20,010 nt of DNA from the NCBI GenBank assembly GCA_002359735.1, contig DENS01000013.1, forward strand, positions 67,954-87,963, written 5' to 3'. A program made the translations under genes and the position numbers. The notes under the pieces were generated by a model. That model saw only the letters and a list, made by a program, of their open reading frames with translations. It did not search any database and was not told the DNA's origin. Below, piece after piece: positions 7,143 through 13,783 of this stretch; position 1 is the stretch's first letter; every line of letters begins with the position of its first letter. The DNA is from Micavibrio sp. UBA2638. GTDB lineage: Bacteria; Pseudomonadota; Alphaproteobacteria; Micavibrionales; Micavibrionaceae.

Positions 7143-7147
7143 ATCTT
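7131..7147 (+). terminator. Possible weak hairpin at the end of argF
   Basis: A perfect 6-bp AT-rich inverted repeat, AAGATT / AATCTT, with a 5-nt loop spans the argF stop codon. Only a short AT-rich stretch follows and there is no T run, so termination is uncertain. The next gene converges from the other strand 17 nt beyond argF. Confidence 0.25.
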
Positions 7148-7159
7148 ATCTCTGAAATT

Positions 7160-7459
7160 TTAGTCCATTTCGCAGCGGCGATCATAACTCTCAGAATATA
7201 TAGAGACACCCAAAATATGAGTTTGTTTTTTATACTGTTCATAGCATATCCCTTCCGCCGTCGTATAATCGCGTTTGACTAATGCTGTAAAGAGACCCGC
7301 ATGTGTATGACTACTTAAGCGCATTACGTTTTCTGATACATCGCCCAGCTCGGACACAAAATCATCACGTATATCACGGCTGATTTCGTATTGAGCACTT
7401 ATACCCGCATAACACCCCATCGCCGCCACAGCAAAAGCTCCTAACAATTTTTTATACAT
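7160..7459 (-). CDS. Small exported protein of unknown function (99 aa)
   Basis: The N-terminus is a signal peptide (basic MYKK, then a hydrophobic stretch LLGAFAVAAMG). Cleavage could fall near ISA-QY, or Cys16 in AAMGC could be a lipobox, though Met before Gly is unusual for one. The mature part of about 75 residues has two further Cys (in EGICYEQ and RRCEMD) that could form a disulfide in the periplasm. A good ribosome binding site (AAGGG) lies 8 nt before the start, and a promoter with a perfect -35 box lies upstream. It converges on argF. I do not recognise the family. Confidence 0.65.
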   Translation of the reverse strand: MYKKLLGAFAVAAMGCYAGISAQYEISRDIRDDFVSELGDVSENVMRLSSHTHAGLFTALVKRDYTTAEGICYEQYKKQTHILGVSIYSESYDRRCEMD

Positions 7460-7493
7460 GCTATAACCCTTATTTATTTATATTACAGCCGCC

Positions 7494-7521
7494 ATTAACC
7501 ATAATCCGGAAATAGTGTCAA
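7494..7521 (-). promoter_or_regulatory. Promoter for the minus-strand exported protein
   Basis: On the minus strand a perfect TTGACA (7521-7516) is followed by a 16-bp spacer and GTTAAT (7499-7494, four of six bases). Transcription would start near 7487, about 28 nt before the ATG at 7459. Confidence 0.5.
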
Positions 7522-7574
7522 TTTTTTTGCATGAAAAATGAAACCACTTTGCGGCGCCGCCACATTATTCGGCT

Positions 7575-7603
7575 TTGATTTCTTACCCCCTTCATCGTAC
7601 ACT
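7575..7603 (+). promoter_or_regulatory. Promoter for the Cys/Met PLP enzyme
   Basis: TTGATT (7575-7580), a 17-bp spacer and TACACT (7598-7603) match four of six bases each. The predicted start near 7610 leaves a leader of about 24 nt containing the GGGAGAG ribosome binding site. The leader is too short for a SAM riboswitch. A 10-bp GC palindrome (7551-7560) lies just upstream, between this and the divergent minus-strand promoter. Confidence 0.45.
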
Positions 7604-7633
7604 CCAGTCGCATAATCGATCGGGAGAGTAAAA

Positions 7634-8953
7634 ATGCAAAAGAAAAAATCAAGCTACAAAAAAACAACAATCGGTGAACACGACCTGAAACCAGAGAGTC
7701 TGATGATGAGCTATGGCTACAACCCGAAATTCTCGGAAAATGCCGTCAAGCCACCGGTTTTTCTCACCTCCACCTTTGTCTTTGACAGCGCCGAGGAAGG
7801 CGAGGAGTTCTTCCACGTGACCTCTGGCCGCAAACCCCGTACGTCCAATGACGATCTAGGCGGTCTGATCTATTCGCGTTTTAATCATCCCAATGTTGAA
7901 ATTGTCGAAGACCGCATTGCGGTTCTTGAAGGCTCCGAAGGCTGCGTTGCCTTTGCCAGCGGTATGGGGGCTATCTCCACCACGCTTTTATCGTATCTGC
8001 GGCCCGGGGATACAATCGTACACAGCTCTCCGCTTTATGGCGGCACAGAAACACTGATTGGCAAAGTCATGACCGAGTTCGGAGTCAAAAGCCACGCCTT
8101 CACCGACGGGCTTGACAAAGACTCCATGCTTGCGGCCATGCGCAAAGCCATAAAAGACGGTAACCTGAAAATGGTCTTTATTGAAACACCGGCAAACCCC
8201 ACAAACGCATTGGTGGATTTTCAGGCCCTGAATGAGGCCTTGGACATCATCGAAAGCGAAACCGGACACCGCCCTGTCTCTGTTTGTGATAACACCCTTA
8301 TGGGCCCGATTTTTCAACAGGCGGTGCCTCAAGGTATTGATTTGGCCGTTTATTCCGTCACAAAATATCTGGGCGGCCACAGCGACCTGGTCGCTGGCGC
8401 AGTATGTGGATCAAAGGAAAAACTGGCCCCCATCTGGGGTTTACGCGGCGCCATGGGCTTTAATCTGGACCCGCACACCAGCTGGATGATCTCGCGCTCG
8501 CTGGAAACTGTCGCCATTCGGATGGATCGTGCCAATGACAGTGCCAAAAAAGTTGCACAATGGATTCACGACAACCCTTATATTCAAGCCGAATTGCACC
8601 ATGCTGATTTCAAGACAGACCCCAAATATCAGGCTGTCTTTAAACGCCAATGCAAGGGCGCCGGATCAACATTTGCCTTTACAGTGGACGCGCCGAAAGC
8701 AACCATGTTCAAGTTCATTAATGCGCTGCAGCTTTTTAAATCTGCTGTATCGCTTGGGGGGTCCGAAAGTTTGATTTGCCACCCGGCCTCGACCACACAT
8801 TCCGGTGTGCCAGCCGAAGCCCGTGCCAAGGCAAAGGTTACCGACGGGCTTGTTCGCTTGTCAATTGGCCTGGAACATCCTGACGATTTGATTGCCGATC
8901 TGGATCAGGCCTTCAAAGCCGCCTTCGGCAATAAAGCCGACAAAGTGGCCTAA
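7634..8953 (+). CDS. Cys/Met-metabolism PLP enzyme, cystathionine gamma-synthase family
   Basis: A 439-residue PLP enzyme of the trans-sulfuration family. It shows YSRFNHPN (substrate/cofactor entry), ASGMGAIS near 110, the PLP-stacking Tyr in SPLYGGTE, CDNT near 223 and the Schiff-base Lys in SVTKYLGGHSD near 245. The LYGGT motif has Gly where classical methionine gamma-lyase has its signature Cys (LYGCT), so gamma-synthase, O-acyl-homoserine sulfhydrylase or lyase activity on another sulfur amino acid are all open. The N-terminus has an extra Lys-rich stretch of about 12 residues. A strong ribosome binding site (GGGAGAG) precedes the ATG. It has its own promoter and terminator, so it is a single-gene unit not tied to the arg genes. 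Confidence 0.85.
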   Translation: MQKKKSSYKKTTIGEHDLKPESLMMSYGYNPKFSENAVKPPVFLTSTFVFDSAEEGEEFFHVTSGRKPRTSNDDLGGLIYSRFNHPNVEIVEDRIAVLEGSEGCVAFASGMGAISTTLLSYLRPGDTIVHSSPLYGGTETLIGKVMTEFGVKSHAFTDGLDKDSMLAAMRKAIKDGNLKMVFIETPANPTNALVDFQALNEALDIIESETGHRPVSVCDNTLMGPIFQQAVPQGIDLAVYSVTKYLGGHSDLVAGAVCGSKEKLAPIWGLRGAMGFNLDPHTSWMISRSLETVAIRMDRANDSAKKVAQWIHDNPYIQAELHHADFKTDPKYQAVFKRQCKGAGSTFAFTVDAPKATMFKFINALQLFKSAVSLGGSESLICHPASTTHSGVPAEARAKAKVTDGLVRLSIGLEHPDDLIADLDQAFKAAFGNKADKVA

Positions 8954-8997
8954 GCCGCGACCAAGGATGCCCTCTCTTGCCTTTGAAATTACAGCAA

Positions 8998-9043
8998 TAA
9001 AAAACGCCCCGCCTGCATAAAGGGTTCAGGGGCGCTTTATTTC
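8998..9043 (+). terminator. Bidirectional terminator after the PLP enzyme
   Basis: A 6-bp GC stem, CGCCCC (9005-9010) and GGGGCG (9029-9034), is flanked by an A run on the left and CTTTATTT on the right, so it can serve both the plus-strand gene ending at 8953 and the minus-strand gene ending at 9069. The loop is long (18 nt), which lowers the strength. Confidence 0.6.
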
Positions 9044-9068
9044 ATAAACACCAGATAAAATAACAGGA

Positions 9069-9401
9069 TCAGACGTCCAAAGTCATCACGTCAATTCTGC
9101 GCCCCATTTCAAGGCGATCAAGCATATTGTCGATCATGTCATCCATGGCCAGAATATCTGAAAACGGCACATGCCCTTGCTTGCCCTCAGGGATAGACAG
9201 CGCCCGCTCTAGCATGATATCGGCATCAGCCTGGATCTGGCTCAATGTGCCTTCCTTCCAGATTTCTGTCAGCTTTGCATTTGCGCCCTTGCCCTCGGCC
9301 TGATAACCGGCGACGTAGCAAAACCGCGATGTCATCTGGTCTTGCTCGCTATCCATTTTCTGAAAATAATATTTTGGTAACAGTCTCGTACTGCTCGTCA
9401 T
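9069..9401 (-). CDS. Small soluble protein of unknown function (110 aa)
   Basis: The reading frame is open up to 9491, but I place the start at 9401 because GAGGGAGAG sits 4-5 nt before that ATG and the extra 30 residues would be a stray hydrophobic stretch encoded by AT-rich promoter-like DNA. The protein from MTSSTRLLPKYY is hydrophilic and mostly helical in look (KLTEIWKEGTLSQIQADADI, DMIDNMLDRLEMG), with one Cys (in RFCYVAGY). There is no signal peptide or known motif. It is a single gene read against the flanking arg blocks and converges on the PLP enzyme across a shared terminator. Confidence 0.6.
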   Translation of the reverse strand: MTSSTRLLPKYYFQKMDSEQDQMTSRFCYVAGYQAEGKGANAKLTEIWKEGTLSQIQADADIMLERALSIPEGKQGHVPFSDILAMDDMIDNMLDRLEMGRRIDVMTLDV

Positions 9402-9440
9402 TGGCTCTCCCTCTTCATAGCTCACTTTTATTATCCATAA

Positions 9441-9469
9441 TATATACAAAAACAACATCGAAAAGTAAA
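9441..9469 (-). promoter_or_regulatory. Possible promoter for the 110-aa minus-strand gene
   Basis: On the minus strand TTTACT (9469-9464), a 17-bp spacer and TATATA (9446-9441) match four of six bases each, in very AT-rich DNA about 40 nt before the chosen start. Other registers are possible in this stretch. Confidence 0.35.
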
Positions 9470-9566
9470 GAAAAACCGCCCCCCCTGTCATGTCAGCCCT
9501 TAACCTAGAAGAAAACCGCCCTGCACCCCTGTACGCGGAATCGTAATACCGGGCCGTATTTTCCCC

Positions 9567-9594
9567 TTTAAATTTCCAGCAAAGTGTTTATAAC
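9567..9594 (+). promoter_or_regulatory. Possible argG promoter
   Basis: TTTAAA (9567-9572, four of six), a 16-bp spacer and TATAAC (9589-9594, five of six) would start transcription near 9601, 44 nt before argG. The 153-nt spacer 9492-9644 also holds a small AATAC/GTATT hairpin near 9546-9561. I see no clear arginine-repressor operator. Confidence 0.4.
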
Positions 9595-9644
9595 TGTACC
9601 CTAATACATAAATACATACGCGCGCATAACAAAGGACAAAAATA

Positions 9645-10895
9645 ATGAGCAAAGGTAAAATCGTACTCGCCTATTCCGGTGGTCTGGACACCTCCATTAT
9701 CTTGAAATGGTTCATCGAGGAAGGCTATGAAGTCATCGCCTATATCGCCGATGTTGGGCAGGAAGAAGATTTTGAATCCGCAAAAGAAAAAGCCGAAAAG
9801 ATCGGTGCCTCCAAGGTTTACATCGAAGATCTGCGTGAAGAATTTGTTCGCGACTATATTTACCCCGCCTTTAAATCACAGGCCGTATACGAAGGACGGT
9901 ATCTGCTGGGGACGGCCATTGCCCGCCCCATTATCGCCAAGCGCCAGATTGAAATCGCCGAAAAAGAAGGTGCAGAATATGTTGGCCATGGCGCGACCGG
10001 CAAAGGAAACGATCAGGTGCGTTTCGAACTATCCTATTACGCTCTGAAACCCGATGTAACCGTTCTGGCTCCTTGGAAAATGGACAGCTTCCTGAACCGC
10101 TTTAAAGGACGTTCGGACATGCTGAATTATGCCGATCAACACGGCATTCCAGTAACCGCCACACGCAAGAAACCATATTCGGAAGATGACAATCTTCTGC
10201 ATATTTCGCATGAAGCCGGCATTTTGGAAGACCCCGGCGCCGTTTGCGAGGAAGATGTCTATTCCCGCACATCAACCATGAAGGACTGGCCAGACGAGCC
10301 TGAGCTGATTGAGTTGAGCTTTAAAGACGGTATCCCGGTCAAAGTTGTCAATAAATCAAACGGAACCGAAAAAACGGGCGCGCTCGACATCTTCATGTAT
10401 TTAAACGAGCTTGGCACCCGCCACGGCATTGGCCGTCTGGATATGGTGGAAAACCGCTTTGTTGGCATTAAATCCCGCGGCGTTTATGAAACACCGGGCG
10501 GGGCAATTCTGCACAATGCCCACCGCGACCTTGAAGGCCTGACCATGGACCGCGAAACCATGCGCCTGCGTGATATGCTCAGCACCGAAGTCGCCCGCCT
10601 CATTTACAATGGTTTCTGGTTCTCACCGGAGTTCGAAGCGCTGATGGCCTTTATGGACAAGGCACAGGAAATGATTGACGGAACCGTTACCGTTCAATTG
10701 TTTAAGGGCTGCGCCTACCCTGTTGCCCGCACATCCCCGGTTGCGCTTTATGATCCGCAGCAATCATCCATGGATGAAGAAGGCGGTTACGACCAAAAAG
10801 ACGCCGAAGGCTTTATCAAGATTAACGCCGTGCGTTTGCGCAACCACGCTTTGATCACCAAGAAAGCCAAAACGGGTAATAGGAAAGCCGCATAA
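9645..10895 (+). CDS. argG: Argininosuccinate synthase
   Basis: Joins citrulline and aspartate with ATP to give argininosuccinate. The 416-residue protein has the ATP pyrophosphatase loop AYSGGLDTS (9-17), the citrulline/aspartate region HGATGKGNDQVRFE (115-128) and ENRFVGIKSRG followed by YETPGG. The segment NRFKGRSDMLNYADQHGIP is the longer form I know from human ASS1 and Bacteroidetes rather than the short DLTSR form of many alphaproteobacteria. A good ribosome binding site (AAAGGA) lies 9 nt before the ATG. The tail is Lys-rich. The SIMPL gene follows 31 nt later and is probably co-transcribed. Confidence 0.96.
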   Translation: MSKGKIVLAYSGGLDTSIILKWFIEEGYEVIAYIADVGQEEDFESAKEKAEKIGASKVYIEDLREEFVRDYIYPAFKSQAVYEGRYLLGTAIARPIIAKRQIEIAEKEGAEYVGHGATGKGNDQVRFELSYYALKPDVTVLAPWKMDSFLNRFKGRSDMLNYADQHGIPVTATRKKPYSEDDNLLHISHEAGILEDPGAVCEEDVYSRTSTMKDWPDEPELIELSFKDGIPVKVVNKSNGTEKTGALDIFMYLNELGTRHGIGRLDMVENRFVGIKSRGVYETPGGAILHNAHRDLEGLTMDRETMRLRDMLSTEVARLIYNGFWFSPEFEALMAFMDKAQEMIDGTVTVQLFKGCAYPVARTSPVALYDPQQSSMDEEGGYDQKDAEGFIKINAVRLRNHALITKKAKTGNRKAA

Positions 10896-10926
10896 ACGGG
10901 TTTGCTATATTTGCCAGAGACGTTTC

Positions 10927-11682
10927 ATGGACATATCGCACAATACGAACCGCAGCGTTGATAAGGGCCTGACCATCGGTCTGGTTCTACTCTCGCTTTC
11001 TATATTCTTTGCTGGATTTATGATTGCCGGCGGTATGAAAGAATTCCGCAGCGCAGATCGATCCGTCAATATGAAAGGGCTGGCCCAGAAAGATGTTGAG
11101 GCCGATTTGGCCATCTGGACCATCAAACACAGCGCGACCGGCAATGATCTATCCACCGTTCAGGCCACAATAAAAGACAATGGAGGGAAAATAAGGTCCT
11201 TCCTGCGTCTGAACGGTCTGGGGGAAAAAGACATCGCAAGCCGCCGCCTGGAGGTAACGGATTTACTGGCGCAAACCTATCGCCAGAACGGCGCAACACA
11301 ATCGCGCTATATTGTATCCGAAGTCATTGCGATACGGTCCGAAAATGTTAATGCGGTTGATGCGGCCTATCAGAAAAGCGGCGATCTTCTGGAACAAAAC
11401 GTATCGTTGATTACCGAACAGAACCAAAGCCCGGTGGAATATATCTTTACCGGCCTGAATAATATAAAGCCGGACATGATAGCCCAGGCAACAAAAAGCG
11501 CGCGTGAAGCCGCAGAGCAATTTGCCGCCGATTCCGGCGCGCGCATTGGTGGCATTCGCAGCGCCTATCAAGGCATGTTCCAGATTTTACCGCGCGATTC
11601 CAATAACAGTTATCAAGAACGCCAATCCCGATACAAAACGGTGCGAGTCGTATCGACAATCAATTTCGCAATTACAGAGTAA
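10927..11682 (+). CDS. SIMPL-domain (DUF541) protein
   Basis: A 251-residue envelope protein with one N-terminal membrane helix (residues about 14-35), then a SIMPL/DUF541 domain. Typical features are the early strand SVNMKGLAQKDVEADLAIW, a central region with RYIVSEVIAIRSENV, and the helix ARAAEQF-like stretch KSAREAAEQFAADSG leading to IGGIRSA and a final beta strand. Family members are periplasmic or outer-membrane associated and linked to stress in some bacteria; the biochemical role is not established. It follows argG closely without a visible terminator, but a functional tie to arginine is not evident. Confidence 0.85.
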   Translation: MDISHNTNRSVDKGLTIGLVLLSLSIFFAGFMIAGGMKEFRSADRSVNMKGLAQKDVEADLAIWTIKHSATGNDLSTVQATIKDNGGKIRSFLRLNGLGEKDIASRRLEVTDLLAQTYRQNGATQSRYIVSEVIAIRSENVNAVDAAYQKSGDLLEQNVSLITEQNQSPVEYIFTGLNNIKPDMIAQATKSAREAAEQFAADSGARIGGIRSAYQGMFQILPRDSNNSYQERQSRYKTVRVVSTINFAITE

Positions 11683-11725
11683 CCGCGCCCATGCGCACCG
11701 CCAGAATGAAACAAAAGCGGCTAGA

Positions 11726-12232
11726 CTATACGAAATCCGGTAAATTCTGGTTAAGATACTCCATCAAATCAGCGCGATCATCAAAGACTTGGGCTTGCTC
11801 GGAATCAGCAATGTCAGTACTGCTGTTTGTTCTAACCACAATATATTCATTATTATAATCAATGACCGTGCCGCCATCATGGGCAATGCGGAAACACTCA
11901 GTAACATTATGCCCGGGCCAGGACGTTTCTATAGACAATGCATTATCAAAAGTCTTACAGGTTTCTGTAAGATGCGTTAATTCTGATTGCTTATTAAAGT
12001 ATCGATCCAGATATCCCATCGTCAAGGGGGCCGCTTGTACGGCTGAATTTTTATCCTGTCCCAACCCGATAAAATCTTTTACATGGGCAATCGCAGAAGA
12101 CAATTGATGCGCAGCTACAGAAACAACATCTCTTGCAAAAACAGATCTCGACAAATCGGCTTTCTGTTCTGATTTTTCGGCCCACGCCGCAACTTCATTC
12201 AAAATCGTTTCTTTGTGATAAAATGTGGACAT
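11726..12232 (-). CDS. Hypothetical soluble protein (168 aa)
   Basis: No recognised family. The first half is helical and hydrophilic (ILNEVAAWAEKSEQKADLSRS, then VAAHQLSSAIAHVKDFIG). The second half looks like alternating strands (SIETSWPGH, CFRIAHDGGTVIDYNNEYIVVRTNS) and ends in an acidic helix. It has two Cys (ETCKTF, TECFRI) and no signal peptide. A strong ribosome binding site, GGGAGAGG, lies 7 nt before the ATG, and a promoter with a perfect TTGACA lies upstream. It is read against the flanking SIMPL gene and the symporter, so it is an independent unit between arg blocks 2 and 3. Confidence 0.65.
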   Translation of the reverse strand: MSTFYHKETILNEVAAWAEKSEQKADLSRSVFARDVVSVAAHQLSSAIAHVKDFIGLGQDKNSAVQAAPLTMGYLDRYFNKQSELTHLTETCKTFDNALSIETSWPGHNVTECFRIAHDGGTVIDYNNEYIVVRTNSSTDIADSEQAQVFDDRADLMEYLNQNLPDFV

Positions 12233-12265
12233 GTCTTTGCCTCTCCCTTTTAATAATATGCCTGC

Positions 12266-12295
12266 AACCTACACTCACAAAATACATTCTGTCAA
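12266..12295 (-). promoter_or_regulatory. Promoter for the 168-aa minus-strand gene
   Basis: On the minus strand a perfect TTGACA (12295-12290) is followed by 18 bp and TAGGTT (12271-12266, three of six). The start near 12260 would give a leader of about 27 nt carrying the GGGAGAGG site. Confidence 0.4.
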
Positions 12296-12361
12296 TTAGT
12301 TTTCATAAAAGAATATACACCCTAGCCAGAGGGCGCCTGCTTTGATAGCCTTACAATCATT

Positions 12362-13783
12362 ATGATGATTGGCTCTTTTTTATTTTTCCTTGCGATTTTT
12401 GTTGCGATTGGCGTGGCCTCGGCCTTTGTGAAAACCAATAATACAGGAGATTACCTGCTGGCGGGCTCCAACGTTCCGCCGTGGCTGGTGTCCTTATCTG
12501 CGGTGGCCACGTTAAATTCCGGCTATATGTTTATCGGCCTCATTGGCGCCACCTATGCGGTGGGCATACAAACCGCGTGGTTCCTGGCGGGCTGGGTGGT
12601 TGGCGATCTTATGGCTTCACTTTTTATACACAAACGCCTGCGCACCACAACAGAGGCCAGAGAGGTCTTAAGCTATGGCGGGGCTTTAAGCAACTGGCAT
12701 GGAAAAGAACAGCCATATTTACGCGCCGTTATTGGTTTCATAACCCTCACCTTCCTGGGGGTCTATGCCGCAGCCCAGCTCAGCGCTGGATCAAAGGCAC
12801 TGCACGTTCTTTTTGAGTGGGATTATTCCATGGGCGCCATTATCGGGGCCGTCATTGTTCTGGCTTATTGCTTTGCCGGAGGCATTCGCGCCTCTATATG
12901 GACAGATGCTGCGCAATCCTTCGTTATGATTATCGCCATGAGCCTGATGCTATATATGACCGTCAACGCCAGTGGCGGTTTTGATGGATTCTGGGGACGC
13001 TTGCAAAATGTATCCCCCGATTATATGGCGATCTTCCCGCCCGATCTAAAGTTCGGGATTGCCCTATTTCTGGCCAGTTGGGTTTTTGCAGGGCTTGGCG
13101 TTATTGGCCAGCCCCACATTATGGTGCGCTTTATGACGATGGCCTCACCCAAAGACATGACACGCGTACGCATTTATTATTACAGCTGGTACAGCGCCTT
13201 TTGCGTCCTTTCGGTTCTGGTCGGTCTGGCCGCGCGCCTGTTAATCCCCATTGATGACGGCAGTTTTGATGCGGAGCTGGCGCTGCCTACTTTGGCGACA
13301 GAACTGCTGCCGCCTGTTTTGGTCGGGTTGGTTATGGCTGGCCTTTTTGCCGCCACCATGTCCACGGCGGATTCACAAATTCTGAGCTGCACCGCCGCAG
13401 TAACCCGCGATTTATCATTTGGTCGCAAACCGGGCTATTGGACCACAAAGCTGGCCACTGTCGGCATTACCGCGCTGGCCCTGTTAATCGCCTTGTTCGC
13501 CAGCGAAAATGTTTTCAATCTGGTTTTGATTGCATGGTCGGCGCTGGGCGCGGCATTTGGCCCGTTATTAATTCTGTATTGCCTTGGCCAAAAACCCAAT
13601 CAGTGGCTGGCCATTGTTATGATCATGGGCGGCGTCGCGGTTATTCCGCTATGGCGTTATCTGGGCTACACCGATTCCATCTACGAAATCATGCCAGGTA
13701 TGCTCGCGGGGTTTGTAATCTTTTTGCTTGGCAAAATGTTGGGCTTCAAGGTAAAACATAGCCATGAAGAAAAACCAAAATAA
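12362..13783 (+). CDS. Sodium:solute symporter, PutP-like
   Basis: A 473-residue inner-membrane protein with about 12-13 hydrophobic segments, in the SSS family. Family marks are GDYLLAG near 29-35, AGGIRASIWTD (172-182), GQPHIMVRFM (249-258, very close to PutP) and the sodium-site region MSTADSQIL (333-341). It should import a small solute with sodium. PutP-like members carry proline, but the last base pairs of this gene overlap argH by 20 bp, so an amino acid or precursor tied to arginine metabolism (proline, ornithine, citrulline, glutamate) is an inference. No good ribosome binding site is seen before ATG 12362 (a second ATG follows at 12365). Confidence 0.88.
   Translation: MMIGSFLFFLAIFVAIGVASAFVKTNNTGDYLLAGSNVPPWLVSLSAVATLNSGYMFIGLIGATYAVGIQTAWFLAGWVVGDLMASLFIHKRLRTTTEAREVLSYGGALSNWHGKEQPYLRAVIGFITLTFLGVYAAAQLSAGSKALHVLFEWDYSMGAIIGAVIVLAYCFAGGIRASIWTDAAQSFVMIIAMSLMLYMTVNASGGFDGFWGRLQNVSPDYMAIFPPDLKFGIALFLASWVFAGLGVIGQPHIMVRFMTMASPKDMTRVRIYYYSWYSAFCVLSVLVGLAARLLIPIDDGSFDAELALPTLATELLPPVLVGLVMAGLFAATMSTADSQILSCTAAVTRDLSFGRKPGYWTTKLATVGITALALLIALFASENVFNLVLIAWSALGAAFGPLLILYCLGQKPNQWLAIVMIMGGVAVIPLWRYLGYTDSIYEIMPGMLAGFVIFLLGKMLGFKVKHSHEEKPK

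Noticed and set aside
7604..7633. SAM riboswitch upstream of the Cys/Met enzyme
   Set aside because: The predicted leader is about 24 nt and no SAM-II-like or SAM/SAH-like pairing pattern is visible.
9402..9491. N-terminal extension of the 110-residue protein with a hydrophobic segment
   Set aside because: The region is AT-rich promoter-like DNA and the strong GAGGGAGAG site lies immediately before the internal ATG at 9401.
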